Assembly (NCBI GenBank): GCA_947172415.1
Contig: OX359197.1
Coordinates: 620,001-684,000, forward strand
Source of the DNA: Chondrosia reniformis
Lineage: Eukaryota > Porifera > Demospongiae > Chondrillida > Chondrillidae
Length of the DNA: 64,000 bases
Direction of reading: 5' to 3'
Part shown: piece by piece, positions 24,701 to 36,207 of the stretch
How positions within the stretch are numbered: position 1 is the stretch's first letter
Layout of the letters: every line of letters starts with the position of its first letter
Translations under genes and position numbers: made by a program
The notes under the pieces: generated by a model
Seen by the model: only the letters and a program-made list of their open reading frames with translations
Database searches by the model: none
What the model was told of the DNA's origin: nothing

Positions 24701-27700
24701 GCATATATTACAGTTAAATGGCATACATATGCTTACCTATCTTGAAATAACGTACGTACATTTATTTTATTTTTTAGATAATCTGTTTTTCGTACAACCT
24801 TGCTGTTTGATGTTGTTATCACATTATTTAACTTTTAAGCCCACTAACTCAAACCATTCTTACATAACTTGACCATAATATAAAAAGACACATGTACGTA
24901 CAGTTATATTTACATATAAACGTTTGTATGTATATAAATAAGAAAATTACCCATGTTTCATCAATCAGTTGATCAGTCAACTACCTCTGGTGTTTAACAT
25001 GATAACAGTAAAAAACAAACTTTAATGTACAGTATGTAGCTACTTAATAGAATGTTATTGATCCATCTCATTCTACCAGAGCATGTATCCTATTTTTAGA
25101 CCTACCTGTATGTGTATATATGTATAATAGCAGCCCAGTAAAGTATACACAACAAAGTTGTATACGTAATGTCTGGTTGCTTTGTATGTCTGTGGTCTAA
25201 ATGCTTTTGTAATTGCTCTGTGTTGTTTCCCTTAAAAGATGTTTCTCTAATTAGTGCACGCTCTAGAATAATGTATGTATATATTTGTTCTTAGTGGTTG
25301 TTTACACTTTTCTGGGCCTGCAAGGTTACGCTGAAAGTGCCCAGAAGTTTGAAATATGTATGATGTTTACATAGCTTAATGAATATAATTATGCACTTTA
25401 GTCGTAAAGGGTGTGAGAGGTCCTGAAACACTTAGGTGACATATTGATACCTCCTGCTTTACAAGCTCTCAGTCATACTGTCTAGACTGTCAGTGGGGAT
25501 TGCCTGGGACCCAACTAAGTGGTCTCTGATTATATAAATTGTGTATAAAGGTGGTGCAATAAACCAAATGAATTTTGATAGGCTAATATCTTTTTTGTGG
25601 CAATTGAGTCCTGTACAAATTGTACTCTTTCATTGAACAGTGTAAGAAACTCAGATCCTTTGAATAACTATTTAAGAAGCTATAACAAGTAGTGTTTTAG
25701 GATAATATGGAGGAAATTCACTATTCCTTCTCCAAAGTCTGCATTGCTAGATTTACAGGACTACACTACAGGAGATATGTAGGAAGCCCTATTTCTATTC
25801 TTCTTCTCCCTATCACTGCTCTGCTTCTTTACAAAGATAAAGATGTGTGTTGTAAGGAGATCGAGGTTTAAAAAGATTTAATTTAAAACATTTAATTGTT
25901 GCTACGTACGTATTTCAGTTGCTCTTCTGAGTTTATTTTAAGAGAGTTTAGACTAATTCAAGCTAGCTGTAGTTAATTGTCCTAGTGTATAAGAAGCATT
26001 TTGAGATGGTATGAATTCCATCTTGTCTATCTTCAGATACTCCTACCCTAATTTATAAATATAGTCTATGGATGTGTTTCAGTGTAGATGTCTCGTGGTT
26101 TAATGATTACGTAGGGAGTATCTGCTTTGAGTAGTAAGTCAAAAGTGTGAAATGTTTCTTAGCCATCTATGGGATAGGCGTTGGCTGAAGACATGTGAAA
26201 ATTTCAATTTTATGGTTGTTCATAATATGATATCATCTCTTAACAAATGGTCCTTGAATAGAGTTATGTGACTATGTTGTGTGCCTATGTTCTGTGCCTA
26301 TGTGCCTATGTGCCTATGTTCTGTGCCTATGTTCTGCGCCTATGTGCCTATGTTCTGTGCCTATATCCTGTGGGGGAGTAATGGAAGTTCTAGCACACCT
26401 ATAAATTATTTGTTATTTAATCCTAAAGTTTTCTTGTACGTTTATGATTTTTAGGTCTCCTCACGTCCATCCATTTCTTATCATCAGCTTAGTTTTTTAA
26501 CATATTTTGTTTCTGTGAGGATCATAGGCAATGGCTAAAGATTTTCCCAGTTAAAATAGAATGCAAGAATTTAAATTTGAACTCAAAACTAGCTAAGGAA
26601 CCAGACACTTACTGCCCTGAAACCAATGCTCCCTTGGTCTGTATGCTATGAAAAACAATTAGTAGAATACTCATTGCTGCTTTATTCAATTGGTCACTCC
26701 TCCCTAGATATTAGATAATGATGCTGTGATAAAATAATATATAAAATCTACTAAATGTATATGAACACACATGCATGCATGTGTATACTATTATATGCAT
26801 TATATGTATACTAATATTATGTATAATTATACTATATACATACAGTACTAACTCTATTATAAGACACAGCACAATCAGTGTCAATATTGTGTGCATGTTC
26901 ACATGTTGCATCACCCTTTATGTTGATAGTGAAACTTGATAATGGTTTAGCAAGGATGTACATAGCATTGTATTGATTAAGTCCTGTTATTCTAATTAAA
27001 TAAATACTCGGGTTATAGAAAGACATTCTACGAATTTTTACAGATAGTTTATGTATAAGTTGTTAGCAACACACAGACAAGTATCTTCTCAGGATGCAGG
27101 AGTGGCATCTTAAACATATTTGTCATCATGTAATCTTATGACCTCTACAAACCTACGTATGTGAACTGTTTTTCTTTGATCCGTTTACAGGAGGATTCAT
27201 TGGATGACCTACGGTATTCATACGGTGGTCCAATGCTCACAACCAGCGGTAGGACAGGACGAAACAACGACTCCTCTTGTAGTAAGAAAATATACATATG
27301 CAGCTATGTACGTATGTATGGATTGGTAGTCTTATTTTTGTATCGTGTATTTTTATGTTTTCTTACCTTATTTACCTTTCTTCATGTTAATGAATATTGA
27401 TTTACTAATAAATAATGATATACGTATCCCATAACCAGTATACACTACTGGTTCATTAATCACCCTACGCGTGTACCTCTGTGGATAACTATCATCTAAA
27501 CAATCCTGTTTACATCAAACTTTACATCTATAATGAAGTATTTTATTTATTATTGTTATTTACTATTAGACTATAAACATGGAAATGGACCCAGTAAAAG
27601 AGCTCCACTCAGTGACCGAGCTAGGAGCCGACATGATGAGAACAGTGATGAAGAGTTTGATCTCTACTCACCGCCTGTTTTACCGACCCACAGTGCACTG

Positions 27701-30700
27701 CGACGGACTTGTAAACAATGCAAAAAGATGCAGCAACAAAATGAACAACTAGAGAAGGAGGTTGAGTCATTACGAAATAGCGTTAGCAGACACAGACGTG
27801 AATTGAGCAAAAAATCTGATAAAATTAATGAGGTGAATGTCTGTGGAAATTCACTTACGTGTTCGTAGCCTTTGTGTGTTTGTATTTAAATGCACAATAA
27901 AGAGAGACAAAATGGCTCTATATAAATGTTGTATAATGTTGAACTTCATTAAAATTAGAGTAATGGCCACCATTTAAATTCCAATACCAACTTTATACAT
28001 ATTGAACCACCACTGTATTCACATACGTACTAATGGACTTCTAAAGGGAAGAACGTATTTGGTTCTTAACTGTTCATTTTCACAATTACCAATGAATAGA
28101 TTAAAAAGGGTCTTGCTGTATGAGACCTGCTATATATAGTCGTGCCACCTGTAAGCAACATTTTACAGATGTTAACAGAATTGATAGCATTCTATATGTA
28201 ATGTGGTTTTCTTAAAGGAGCTGTGAGGCACAAAATTGTTCATACGTAGATATACATAATTGAGGTTTTTTAAGAAAGCACGAAAAATTGTAATCAAGAA
28301 GGTGTACCCATTCACTGGAGATGACCTCACTGAACTTTGCACTCTTCTACCTACACACATGTACAAACAGAGACTTATCCTACACACATGACTTCATTCT
28401 CTACATAGAATGATCTAAGGCTTGCATAGGTAGCTCCTGTTACCCTCCAAATTTGTATGCATTTGGTCTCAATTATGGGATATCCTAAACACTGGTAGTC
28501 ATGGTAACAACTTTATCTAGACTAAGATTAGGGGATTCCCTTGAAGTTTTGAATGTTAAAATTGGTAGATAATCCAATAATTTGACATCCTTCATCTAAA
28601 AATTCAATTTTTAGTTTCAAATATTTGAATTTTACCAAAGCTTTGTGTACCCTTATATGGAAATGTTTGAAGTCTATAATAATATTTCCTTAACCTTTTG
28701 TAGTACAAGATGGAAATTGAACGATTGCGATATCATGGGAAAGTGGACTCCGAGTCCTCAGACCATCTTATATCAGATTGTGAGTTTGTAGTAATAAGAG
28801 TCTATTTAGCCTCGGCTTATATGCATATAGTTCATAATTTGGATTTTAAAATGCTATATATATATACATACATAATGTTAGAGGTTAAATAGTTCATTTA
28901 GTTATTACGTATATTGTTATCAAAGATTTCTGTAACCATAAATAACTTTCATGTTTGTATTTATCGGCGGCACTCAAAGAGCTCTTACATAAGCCCACAC
29001 TATCCTTCTAATTCATTTTTAAAGCCTACAATATGTAGCTTACTTATATGATACGTATGTACGTATTAACCTACGTAGCTCTTCAATGCTGCTACACACT
29101 TTCTGCAAGTATTGTGTAATACGTTCCTGTTATACGAGGTTATAGTCTGGTCATTACAAGTTAACGTACGTACTTCATTTTAAATGTGCAGTATTTATAA
29201 TACTTTACGTAGGCTGTGACAATTCTTCATACTTCATGTGTCATAATTGTGTTTTCAGTGGCTAGTGAGATTGCAATAATGCATATTTCATAATCATTTT
29301 GCCATTGATTGAGTAATGGAATATGAATATATGTATCTTTGACATGTCTAATATAGAATGTTGTATGTTGGTATATATGTAGTTCTTTGACGTACTTCTC
29401 TCATATTTTGAGATGCTCACTTGAAGTGTTAAATTCATTTTTAATTTACAGACAGGGCTATTGTATTTCAAAATAGGAATTTTTGGCCTTTGGAATCTTA
29501 GATATGTCTTTGAATTTAAAATGAGTCTCATTCCTTCTGTACATTTCTCCTAATAAGAATAATTTACTATTCAGAAGTACTAGATTGTGTGTACTTTGGT
29601 AACTCAGTGGAATGCTTTTAGCTTTTAATCTTGCGGTTACAATTCCCGTTCTCTTTCACTATTTTCTCATGTCAAACACGGTGCTCAGTATATTCTGATA
29701 CACATCTTACATGTTCACAAAATCTCATATTACTCTTTTAGTATCTTTAGTACTGGTACTCTCAGTTCACTGTGTTTGCAATCTCTCAAAGGTATGCTTT
29801 ACAAGCTACCCTTTGAACTTGACTTGACTCTGATAATTTTACAAGCTTTTCAAAACTGAACACCTTTGACTGAATAACCCCATCTCCTCTGCATTTAGAA
29901 ATTCTCACTTTTGTTAAGAACTGCAAGCACATTGTATAAGCATGTTTGTGTAGATATCAATGATAGATTTTCAATATCTCCTAACATTTAATGTACTACA
30001 GTGATAGCTTATACATGTATGTATGCACGGTGTTATTATTAAAGGTGGCAAGTTGGGACAGCAAACTATACAATTACTCACGTACTTAATATTATGAGAC
30101 TGGCATATATATAGTATAATATGGTGTCCTGATTGTGAGGAAATTTAATAAACACAGATGGCTTGTTTTCTACTTTTCAAGGTGTCCACTTGTTGCTCGA
30201 ATGCAAGTTTTGTTTTGTATCTGTAATAATGCTAAATTTTGTAATGTCAAGTCTGTAACTAAGTAATCAAATCTACAAAGAATAACAGTAAGTATGTGTC
30301 CCATTTGTACCATGGAGTAGATGAGGTAGGATGTCAGATCAAAGCCTATATCATTACCAAACCACTGTGGCAATATTTTGAAGACATCGTTCCCTCTTGG
30401 CCCCCACAATTCTGTGGGCCAGCACATGTTAAAATATGTGGGAACATTTCTATAGACGTCTAGCTGCCTGGTTGTGTGGTGTTTGGGAGAGCCTACACTA
30501 ACTTATGTCTTCAAGGACACAGTTTAAATGCTGAGATTATATACATGACCCCTTGGTGACGAACTCTAGAAATTATTGGATTACAAGATTGGTATTACTG
30601 ATACGTAGCTTTAACCTTGAGATTTTAAATGAATAATTCCTTGATGGGGCTTATTGACTATTTCTTAGATCCAGCTGTGATTATTTCCCTTTTTTGAAAT

Positions 30701-33700
30701 TGACCCAGGAAGTTAGATTATAGGTTTATGCCGCTATTATGTAATATATGCATAATAGCGGCTAGCACATATGAATCTAATTATGACTCTGATACTGTGT
30801 GGGATGGGGTAGGATAGAGCACTCAGTTTATTTGATACTGTGTGGGGTGGGGTGGGGTGGCGGTACACTGAAGTCACAAAATGATATTAAATGATCTCAT
30901 CTGTTAAGTTTTTTTCAACAAACAATGAACTAGTAGGCTTCACTGACCTTCTTGAACACAAGCTAATGCATATGTCTCCGAAGATCCAATACCGTAATGG
31001 ATTGAATGTTTGGAGTTACAGTATGCATGGTAATTATATTCATGGTCAACTTTATTTCATAATTTACGTATATTGGGTGGCCCACAGGTCCACGAGGCTC
31101 AGTCAATATACAGAAACAAATAAATATATAACAAAAACTTTAGTTATATGTGTCTAGTCACGCACAAGAAATGTTGACTAAAACTCTTTAGTGCTAACCG
31201 CTTCTTACCACCATCTTGATCTGCCATTTTTCCCTTTGACCTACATAGACTGATTGAATCAATTGCTTTTAACCATTTGAATATCAGTGAAAATACGTAC
31301 GTATGTATCTTTGCTTACGTACCCAAGTCGGCTTTAGTTGGCTTAGGCATGTAAACTGCATTCAGGGAAAATGACAAAAAATGTATAGAAATATGTATTG
31401 AATTCCGAAATGGATCACGGACCATATATCTTTTAACATTTTAACTAATTAACATTGGAATTTTATTTTTGTGTGGGCTAGGAGCTTAAGTCCCACTCAT
31501 TTCCATTGGTCGTATATTTGTTAGCCAACTCCTCTCTATCTCTTCTCTAAGAATATCTGGATAATGACAAATTTAGGATTGTTTGCTTGTACCATATCAC
31601 CTTGGTATTACCACCTAGAGACACCTGTGTAATTACATATATAGTAATGTGTACGAAGGATGATGCAGTTTGTTTGTTAAAGGGAGGATTTTATATCTGT
31701 GGGCAGCTTTGCAGGTATTGTAAAAGAGTAGATCTAGTACTACCTGTCCAAATATGGTGTGTTTCTAAATATAGAATATGATCTGTGTCTATTGCAAAGT
31801 TTTTATTGAAAGTGCTTAATTCTCTGATTTGCGTACGTATGTTGTTTGAAACACTTTAAGAGCACATACTGTAAATGACTGGCATAACTTAAATTTTATG
31901 ATGATGTTGCTTGAGAATCAGTATACTTATGTACAGTATCTTTAGAGACTTTTTATTATCTCCTTGTACAGATCAATTTGATAAGATGAAAAGGAACTAT
32001 GGAGATAAAATCCACAGATTAGAGCTCGCTTTTCAGGAAAGGAACAGAGATTACAATAGTCTTCATGAAGAGTGGACCAGACAGAAAAGACAAGTATGTT
32101 ACCATGGCAACAAAATCTTATGTTACCAATCCAAGTATTAACCATAGGAACAAAGTCTTTTGGATATAATTGATAATAAACATTTATTACAAACTTATTT
32201 TAGTTATTTACAAAAACAACATGGATAAACTCTTTTGTACGTACGTATTCTAAACCTGGTACCATACAGTAATTCTTCATGTTTGACTTCAGATTCGTGA
32301 ACTGGAAACCAGAAACTACCAAAAGGATATGGAAGTGGAAAGGTTGGAAGTTGAGTGCACTGCGGCTACTATTAAAGCCAATAGCCAGAAACGGTACACT
32401 GATCAGAGGAGGAACAAACCCAAACCTCTGCGTCAAGGAGCAGAGGATTCTATGCAACCCCTTCCAGTCGGTGTACCCATGCAACGGACTAAGAGCGATG
32501 GAATAGTCCCGGATGTTGGAACTGAAGCAGATAGCGAGAATATAAAGGGAAAGGGAGTCTACAGCAGACAAAAAGCCAAGTCATTGGTAAGTGCGTAGAT
32601 CTATCTACAGTATGTAACTCTCATTAAAAGGCATTCTTTCCACTACCAGTGTCTACTACCTATTGTCTTTGAAAAAAGTAGGGGACTTTAAGCTGATCTT
32701 AGGCTAAAGATGTTTCATCAGTGAACTCTGGATTTACTGCCTTTGTTTATAATGACTTTCATATACTTTCCATAATTTAGAAATCTCTGCGCTCTGATGA
32801 TTCTGATGGTCCACACTTCTTCCCAGCTGCCACATCTTCAGAGGCCAGAAATGTCTTTAAAGTTTTAAATGAAGATGTTGCAAAATCTGTTGTGAGTTTC
32901 AAAAAATTTTAATTGTAGGAAAACACAGAATGCTTCCTAAAGTTGCTATGTAGAACTTTCAGGTTTAAACTTGACATGCATTTGTGTACATTTACGATGT
33001 TTCTTTGAAGGTACATATATTGCTTCATTTGTCATATTTTTTAGTTTTCTGAAAGTCTACCAGAGCAATTTCGACTTGGGATAATAAGATCACTTTCTCA
33101 CTGTCACACTCAAGAAGAAGTTATTAGAACCCTTCTCTCCTATGGCTGTGTGCCGCATGGGAGTGATCGCTACCAGCAACTAGATATGGAATATCAGCTG
33201 TTGAAAAATTCCTATGATCATCTCAAGGTACAGCAGAGTACGCTGAGTAGAGCATTCGATGACTTGAAGAAATCAATGGAAGAATTGTACATTCAGGCCA
33301 ATATGCACCAATCAAATGAAGTCATTCTAAAATTAGCTCTGACCTACTGCCAAAAAGTGGTAGATATGCTGGATCTACTCAATGAGCTGCGTCACGCCCA
33401 TCTTGATCGCACGAGCACCAATTTAACATCCAACTTCCCAATTGATACAACGTCTTCCCGGAGCTACCTAGTGTCCAGGGCAAGACACTACCTCAGTGAA
33501 CTGGATAATGATGAGGAATTTCAGACATTTGTTACAAGTAAACCAGAAGAATTGACAAGTTCATCCATTTCAATTTCCTGGAGCCACGAGCTGTCCCAAA
33601 ACACAACTAGCGGTGTGAGTTCTGTAACAAGCAGTTCTATTGATGGGGAACTCACATCAGACGAGATGTACCAGCTGAAACAGTACTCCCGACTTATATT

Positions 33701-35210
33701 TGCCTATCAGAAGCGAATGCAGCAATCCCTTAAACATCTCAATGGCCTCAAGGGTTTAGATATTGTTAGACAGCCATCAACCTCACCAGATCCCCCAAAT
33801 ACAACTGGAACATCCGAAATCGCAGTCTTAGAAGAAGAGATCAATCTTGAGGAATTACAAAATGTTCGAGAAGAGAAGGCTGAGCTCAGAGTAAGTCTGG
33901 TCTTAATACTTATCACTATCAGTAAATATAAAGAATTGGACATGCAGTCAATTTTAATAATATACCAAGGTTTTGTTCTGTAGTATGTATATTCTATATG
34001 ATGTGTGGTGTCATTTCTAATTTGAATTCCTTTTAGTCTCGGATTTATATGATGGAACAGGAAAAGAAAAAGATTGACTTGGAGATAAGTCGAAGAGATT
34101 TGGACCTGCTTCAGCATGAGAAACAGATAACACTCTTGGAAACACAGATCACTGAAGAGAGAAAAAGAAGAAAACGCAGAGACAGAAAGGTACGTAGATC
34201 AAATAATATTAGCTTTTTGATAACTTTAGCACAGTTATAATACGTAGTTTAGTATTGTCCCTAGCTGATATACAGTTTGTATGTATGTGTGTCTATTTCA
34301 TTTGAGCTTGGTCTTATTTAGAGTGAGGAAGGTTCTTATCCTCCTGAAATGGAAGAGGTCCAAGAGAGAGAAGAGGCTTTGCAGATACAGTATGACGAGC
34401 TCTATCTCTTTTTGAAGGATCATATTAGAAAATCCAAAGTACGTAGGTATAAAGTGCACTGAAGCGGAATACTCGGATATTATAAGCTTTATAGGATAAA
34501 TGGAGAGCTCATACAACTGGTACATTATGAAGATGGGTTCATTTCCTCCTCCTGCAGATTAATCATGAAAAGTGCATGGATTTTATCAAGGATCTGAATC
34601 GGGCAAATCACGCCTTGGTAGTGGCTTATGAAAAGTCAATGAAACAACAGAAAATGGAAAAAAAGCAAATGAGGGAAGAATTGAAAGCTCACATGTCTCG
34701 TGTACGGGAAGCAGAGGTTCGTATGTAATCCAGTATTCAATCTCATTGTTAATACAGATTGTTTGCTGTTGTGTAAAATGCATATATATTGGGTGCAGTG
34801 GAGAAGAAGAAAAGGAGAAGGAGAAAACTCCTGTATCTTAATCCAAAGTTCTTACTAGGTTTAGTTCCCTATATGTCTTTATTTTAAAGTAGATGTAGCA
34901 TGTTAGAAAATGGTGTTGGATTATTCATACATGAAAAATCTAATCACCATTTTCTACATGCTATGCCTAAAAAGCCTATAGGGAACTAAACCTGGAGAGA
35001 GCCTTGGATAAAGATACTAGAGTTTTTTCATTTCTTTATTCTTCTGCTCCACTGGGCCAGACATGTTATTGATTTCCAACTATTTACTGTACAATGGAGA
35101 TAATAACAATGTTGTAGATAAAAATGTAAAAATCTGTATTTCTGAATCCTAATGTTATTCTGTATTCTTTGTAGGATACTAGTTATCAACCAGGTGAAAC
35201 ACATCTATGA
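18741..35210 (+). CDS. MCC: MCC (mutated in colorectal cancers) orthologue, coiled-coil scaffold
   Basis: Thirteen exons, 887 codons, phase-consistent throughout: 18741-18820, 20035-20350, 27191-27281, 27570-27832, 28704-28779, 31972-32093, 32293-32586, 32781-32891, 33045-33890, 34037-34189, 34322-34438, 34558-34716, 35175-35210. Length is close to vertebrate MCC (about 830). Recognition rests on three blocks: the region around SLSHCHTQEEVIRTLLSYG and the following coiled coil (exon 9), the MCC-type segment ILKLALTYCQKVVDMLDLL, and the C-terminal FIKDLNRANHALVVAYEKS (exon 12). The protein ends GETHL, a class I PDZ ligand like the C-terminal PDZ motif of vertebrate MCC. Most of the rest is heptad-rich coiled coil (QQQNEQLEKEVESLRNSV and similar). 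Known MCC proteins are cytoplasmic scaffolds linked to Scribble-type polarity complexes and Wnt signalling; that role is inferred here. Intron 2 is about 6.8 kb and could hide a further small exon. Confidence 0.88.
19581..19733. mobile_element. Palindromic MITE with TA flanks
   Basis: Almost perfect 153-bp palindrome: the left arm starting TGAAAGATAAGTTTATTGG is mirrored by the right arm ending CCAATAAACTTGTCTTTCA. TA dinucleotides flank both ends, as expected for a Tc1/mariner-type insertion. The centre carries AACGTTTTGACCC-GTA-GGTCTTCATCAG. It lies in intron 1 of the MCC-like gene. Confidence 0.88.
20938..21129 (+). repeat. R1 dispersed repeat, half-copy
   Basis: Begins AACACACCATTTTTC. 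Continues with CTATAGGGAACTAAACCTAG, GAGAGCTTTGGATGAGGATA, and the ATCAGTGACCCTGGGAAT block, ending CTTCTTGATCTTTG. It lies in intron 2 of the MCC-like gene. Confidence 0.85.
21130..27190. other. Long intron 2 of the MCC-like gene
   Basis: About 6 kb of AT-rich intron in which I see no convincing exon on either strand. Only short random open stretches, scattered TACGTACGTA palindromes (for example around 24330) and a short tandem repeat at 26275-26368 stand out. Confidence 0.5.
26275..26368. repeat. Short tandem repeat of GTGCCTAT / GTTCTGTGCCTAT
   Basis: Irregular alternation of an 8-9 bp unit (TGTGCCTA) and a 14-bp unit (GTTCTGTGCCTAT) in intron 2 of the MCC-like gene. Confidence 0.8.
29598..29650 (+). 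repeat. tRNA-like sequence, possible SINE head
   Basis: TGGTAACTCAGTGG resembles a Pol III A box, and GCGGTTACAATTCCCG resembles a B box about 30 bp downstream. Several tRNA-conserved positions are lost and no clean cloverleaf is seen. It lies in intron 5 of the MCC-like gene. Most likely a degraded tRNA-derived SINE. Confidence 0.35.
30843..30860 (+). other. G-quadruplex-capable run
   Basis: Four G tracts (GGGG-T-GGGG-T-GGGG-T-GG) follow a short direct duplication of GATACTGTGTGGG (about 30788 and 30834). Intronic in the MCC-like gene. Confidence 0.5.
32098..32111. promoter_or_regulatory. Perfect RFX X-box palindrome
   Basis: GTTACCATGGCAAC matches the RFX consensus GTTRCCATGGNAAC at every position. 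It begins four bases after the exon 6 donor of the MCC-like gene. Binding is inferred from sequence only. Confidence 0.55.
34788..35072. mobile_element. R1 repeat, complete fold-back copy
   Basis: An inverted half (about 34788-34925, containing AAAACTCCTGTATC, TTAGTTCCCTATA and AGAAAATGGTGTTGGATTA) faces a forward half (about 34945-35072, CTAATCACCATTTTC, CTATAGGGAACTAAACCTGG, GAGAGCCTTGG). They are joined by a short TCATACATGAAAAAT centre. This shows the parent element of the dispersed half-copies is a large palindrome. It lies in the last intron of the MCC-like gene. Confidence 0.85.
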
Positions 35211-36066
35211 AACATCTCCACTGCAACTTATGAAATAATAATTTCTATATCACTTCAAGCTCAAAAATATATCACCAAATTTGGAATATTATACTAATGA
35301 TTTAGTCTTAAATTATACATGTGAACTTTATACATTTTCTACCACAATCTCAGTAATAATAATTGTAAGTAGTACAGCTATATAACTCTAAGTCCTAACT
35401 CTAAGGTTTAAGGAAGTATTAATGTAATTCATAATATTAGTTAATTTCACTCATTAAGCTACTCCACCACTGATTGTCTCTCTCTCTTCCAAACTGTTTC
35501 ATGAACTTTGTATTGTAAATTTTAATCTTTTTTTCTTTTTGCTGTACATTGTATTCACACATTTCAGTGTTTTACTTGTTTGTATATTATTAATGAAAAT
35601 TTGCAATTATAAATACGTATACGTTACCACGTTTATACATAGCTCTATATATAAAGATCTTTCATGAAACACTCTAGCTTTATTTTAATTTACCAGTGAG
35701 TCTTTAGTTAGTTAAAATTGGTGTGAAAAAATAGGCTGCATACCTGCGTGTCCACTATGAACTATAATATAGAGATCTGGATCCCGGAGTTAACTGCACT
35801 GATAGATGCATGAGCTATGAATTAAGGCTATGATATATAATTTATAAGCAAATAATCACTGGAAATGTATTACTGCAATCATCATCATTAGGTTATTATT
35901 ATCTAGCCGCACACCTCAGTGCAATTAATTCCCTTATATGTATCCTTAGTATAGTGCTTTTAATAGGGTAAGGTGAGAGCAAGTCCATCTTTAAGGCTGT
36001 CTATAACTTTAGCTGCTCAAGGAATCTGGTTTATCAACTTGATGTTACAGCCCCGCCTCTAACTTG
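35211..36066. other. 3' region of the MCC-like gene
   Basis: AT-rich 3' UTR and spacer; no exon, RNA gene or repeat recognised. Confidence 0.5.
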
Positions 36067-36207
36067 ACCACGCCTATTGATGATGTCATTGTTACTTAGC
36101 AACGAAGCTTGAAATCTGATTGGATAGCTTTTACCGACATGTGGCTAAAACACGTGTTCTGTTCATTAGGACAGAGCTTCATCAACAACTGATATACAAA
36201 GGAAGCG
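36067..36207 (+). promoter_or_regulatory. Promoter region of the CARD-like gene
   Basis: Dense in known-type motifs within 140 bp of the start codon: CCACGCC, a CRE-like TGATGTCA (36081-36088), an X-box-like GTTACTTAGCAAC (36091-36103), an inverted CCAAT box (ATTGG, 36119-36123) and an E-box CACGTG (36151-36156). Function inferred from motif content. Confidence 0.45.
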
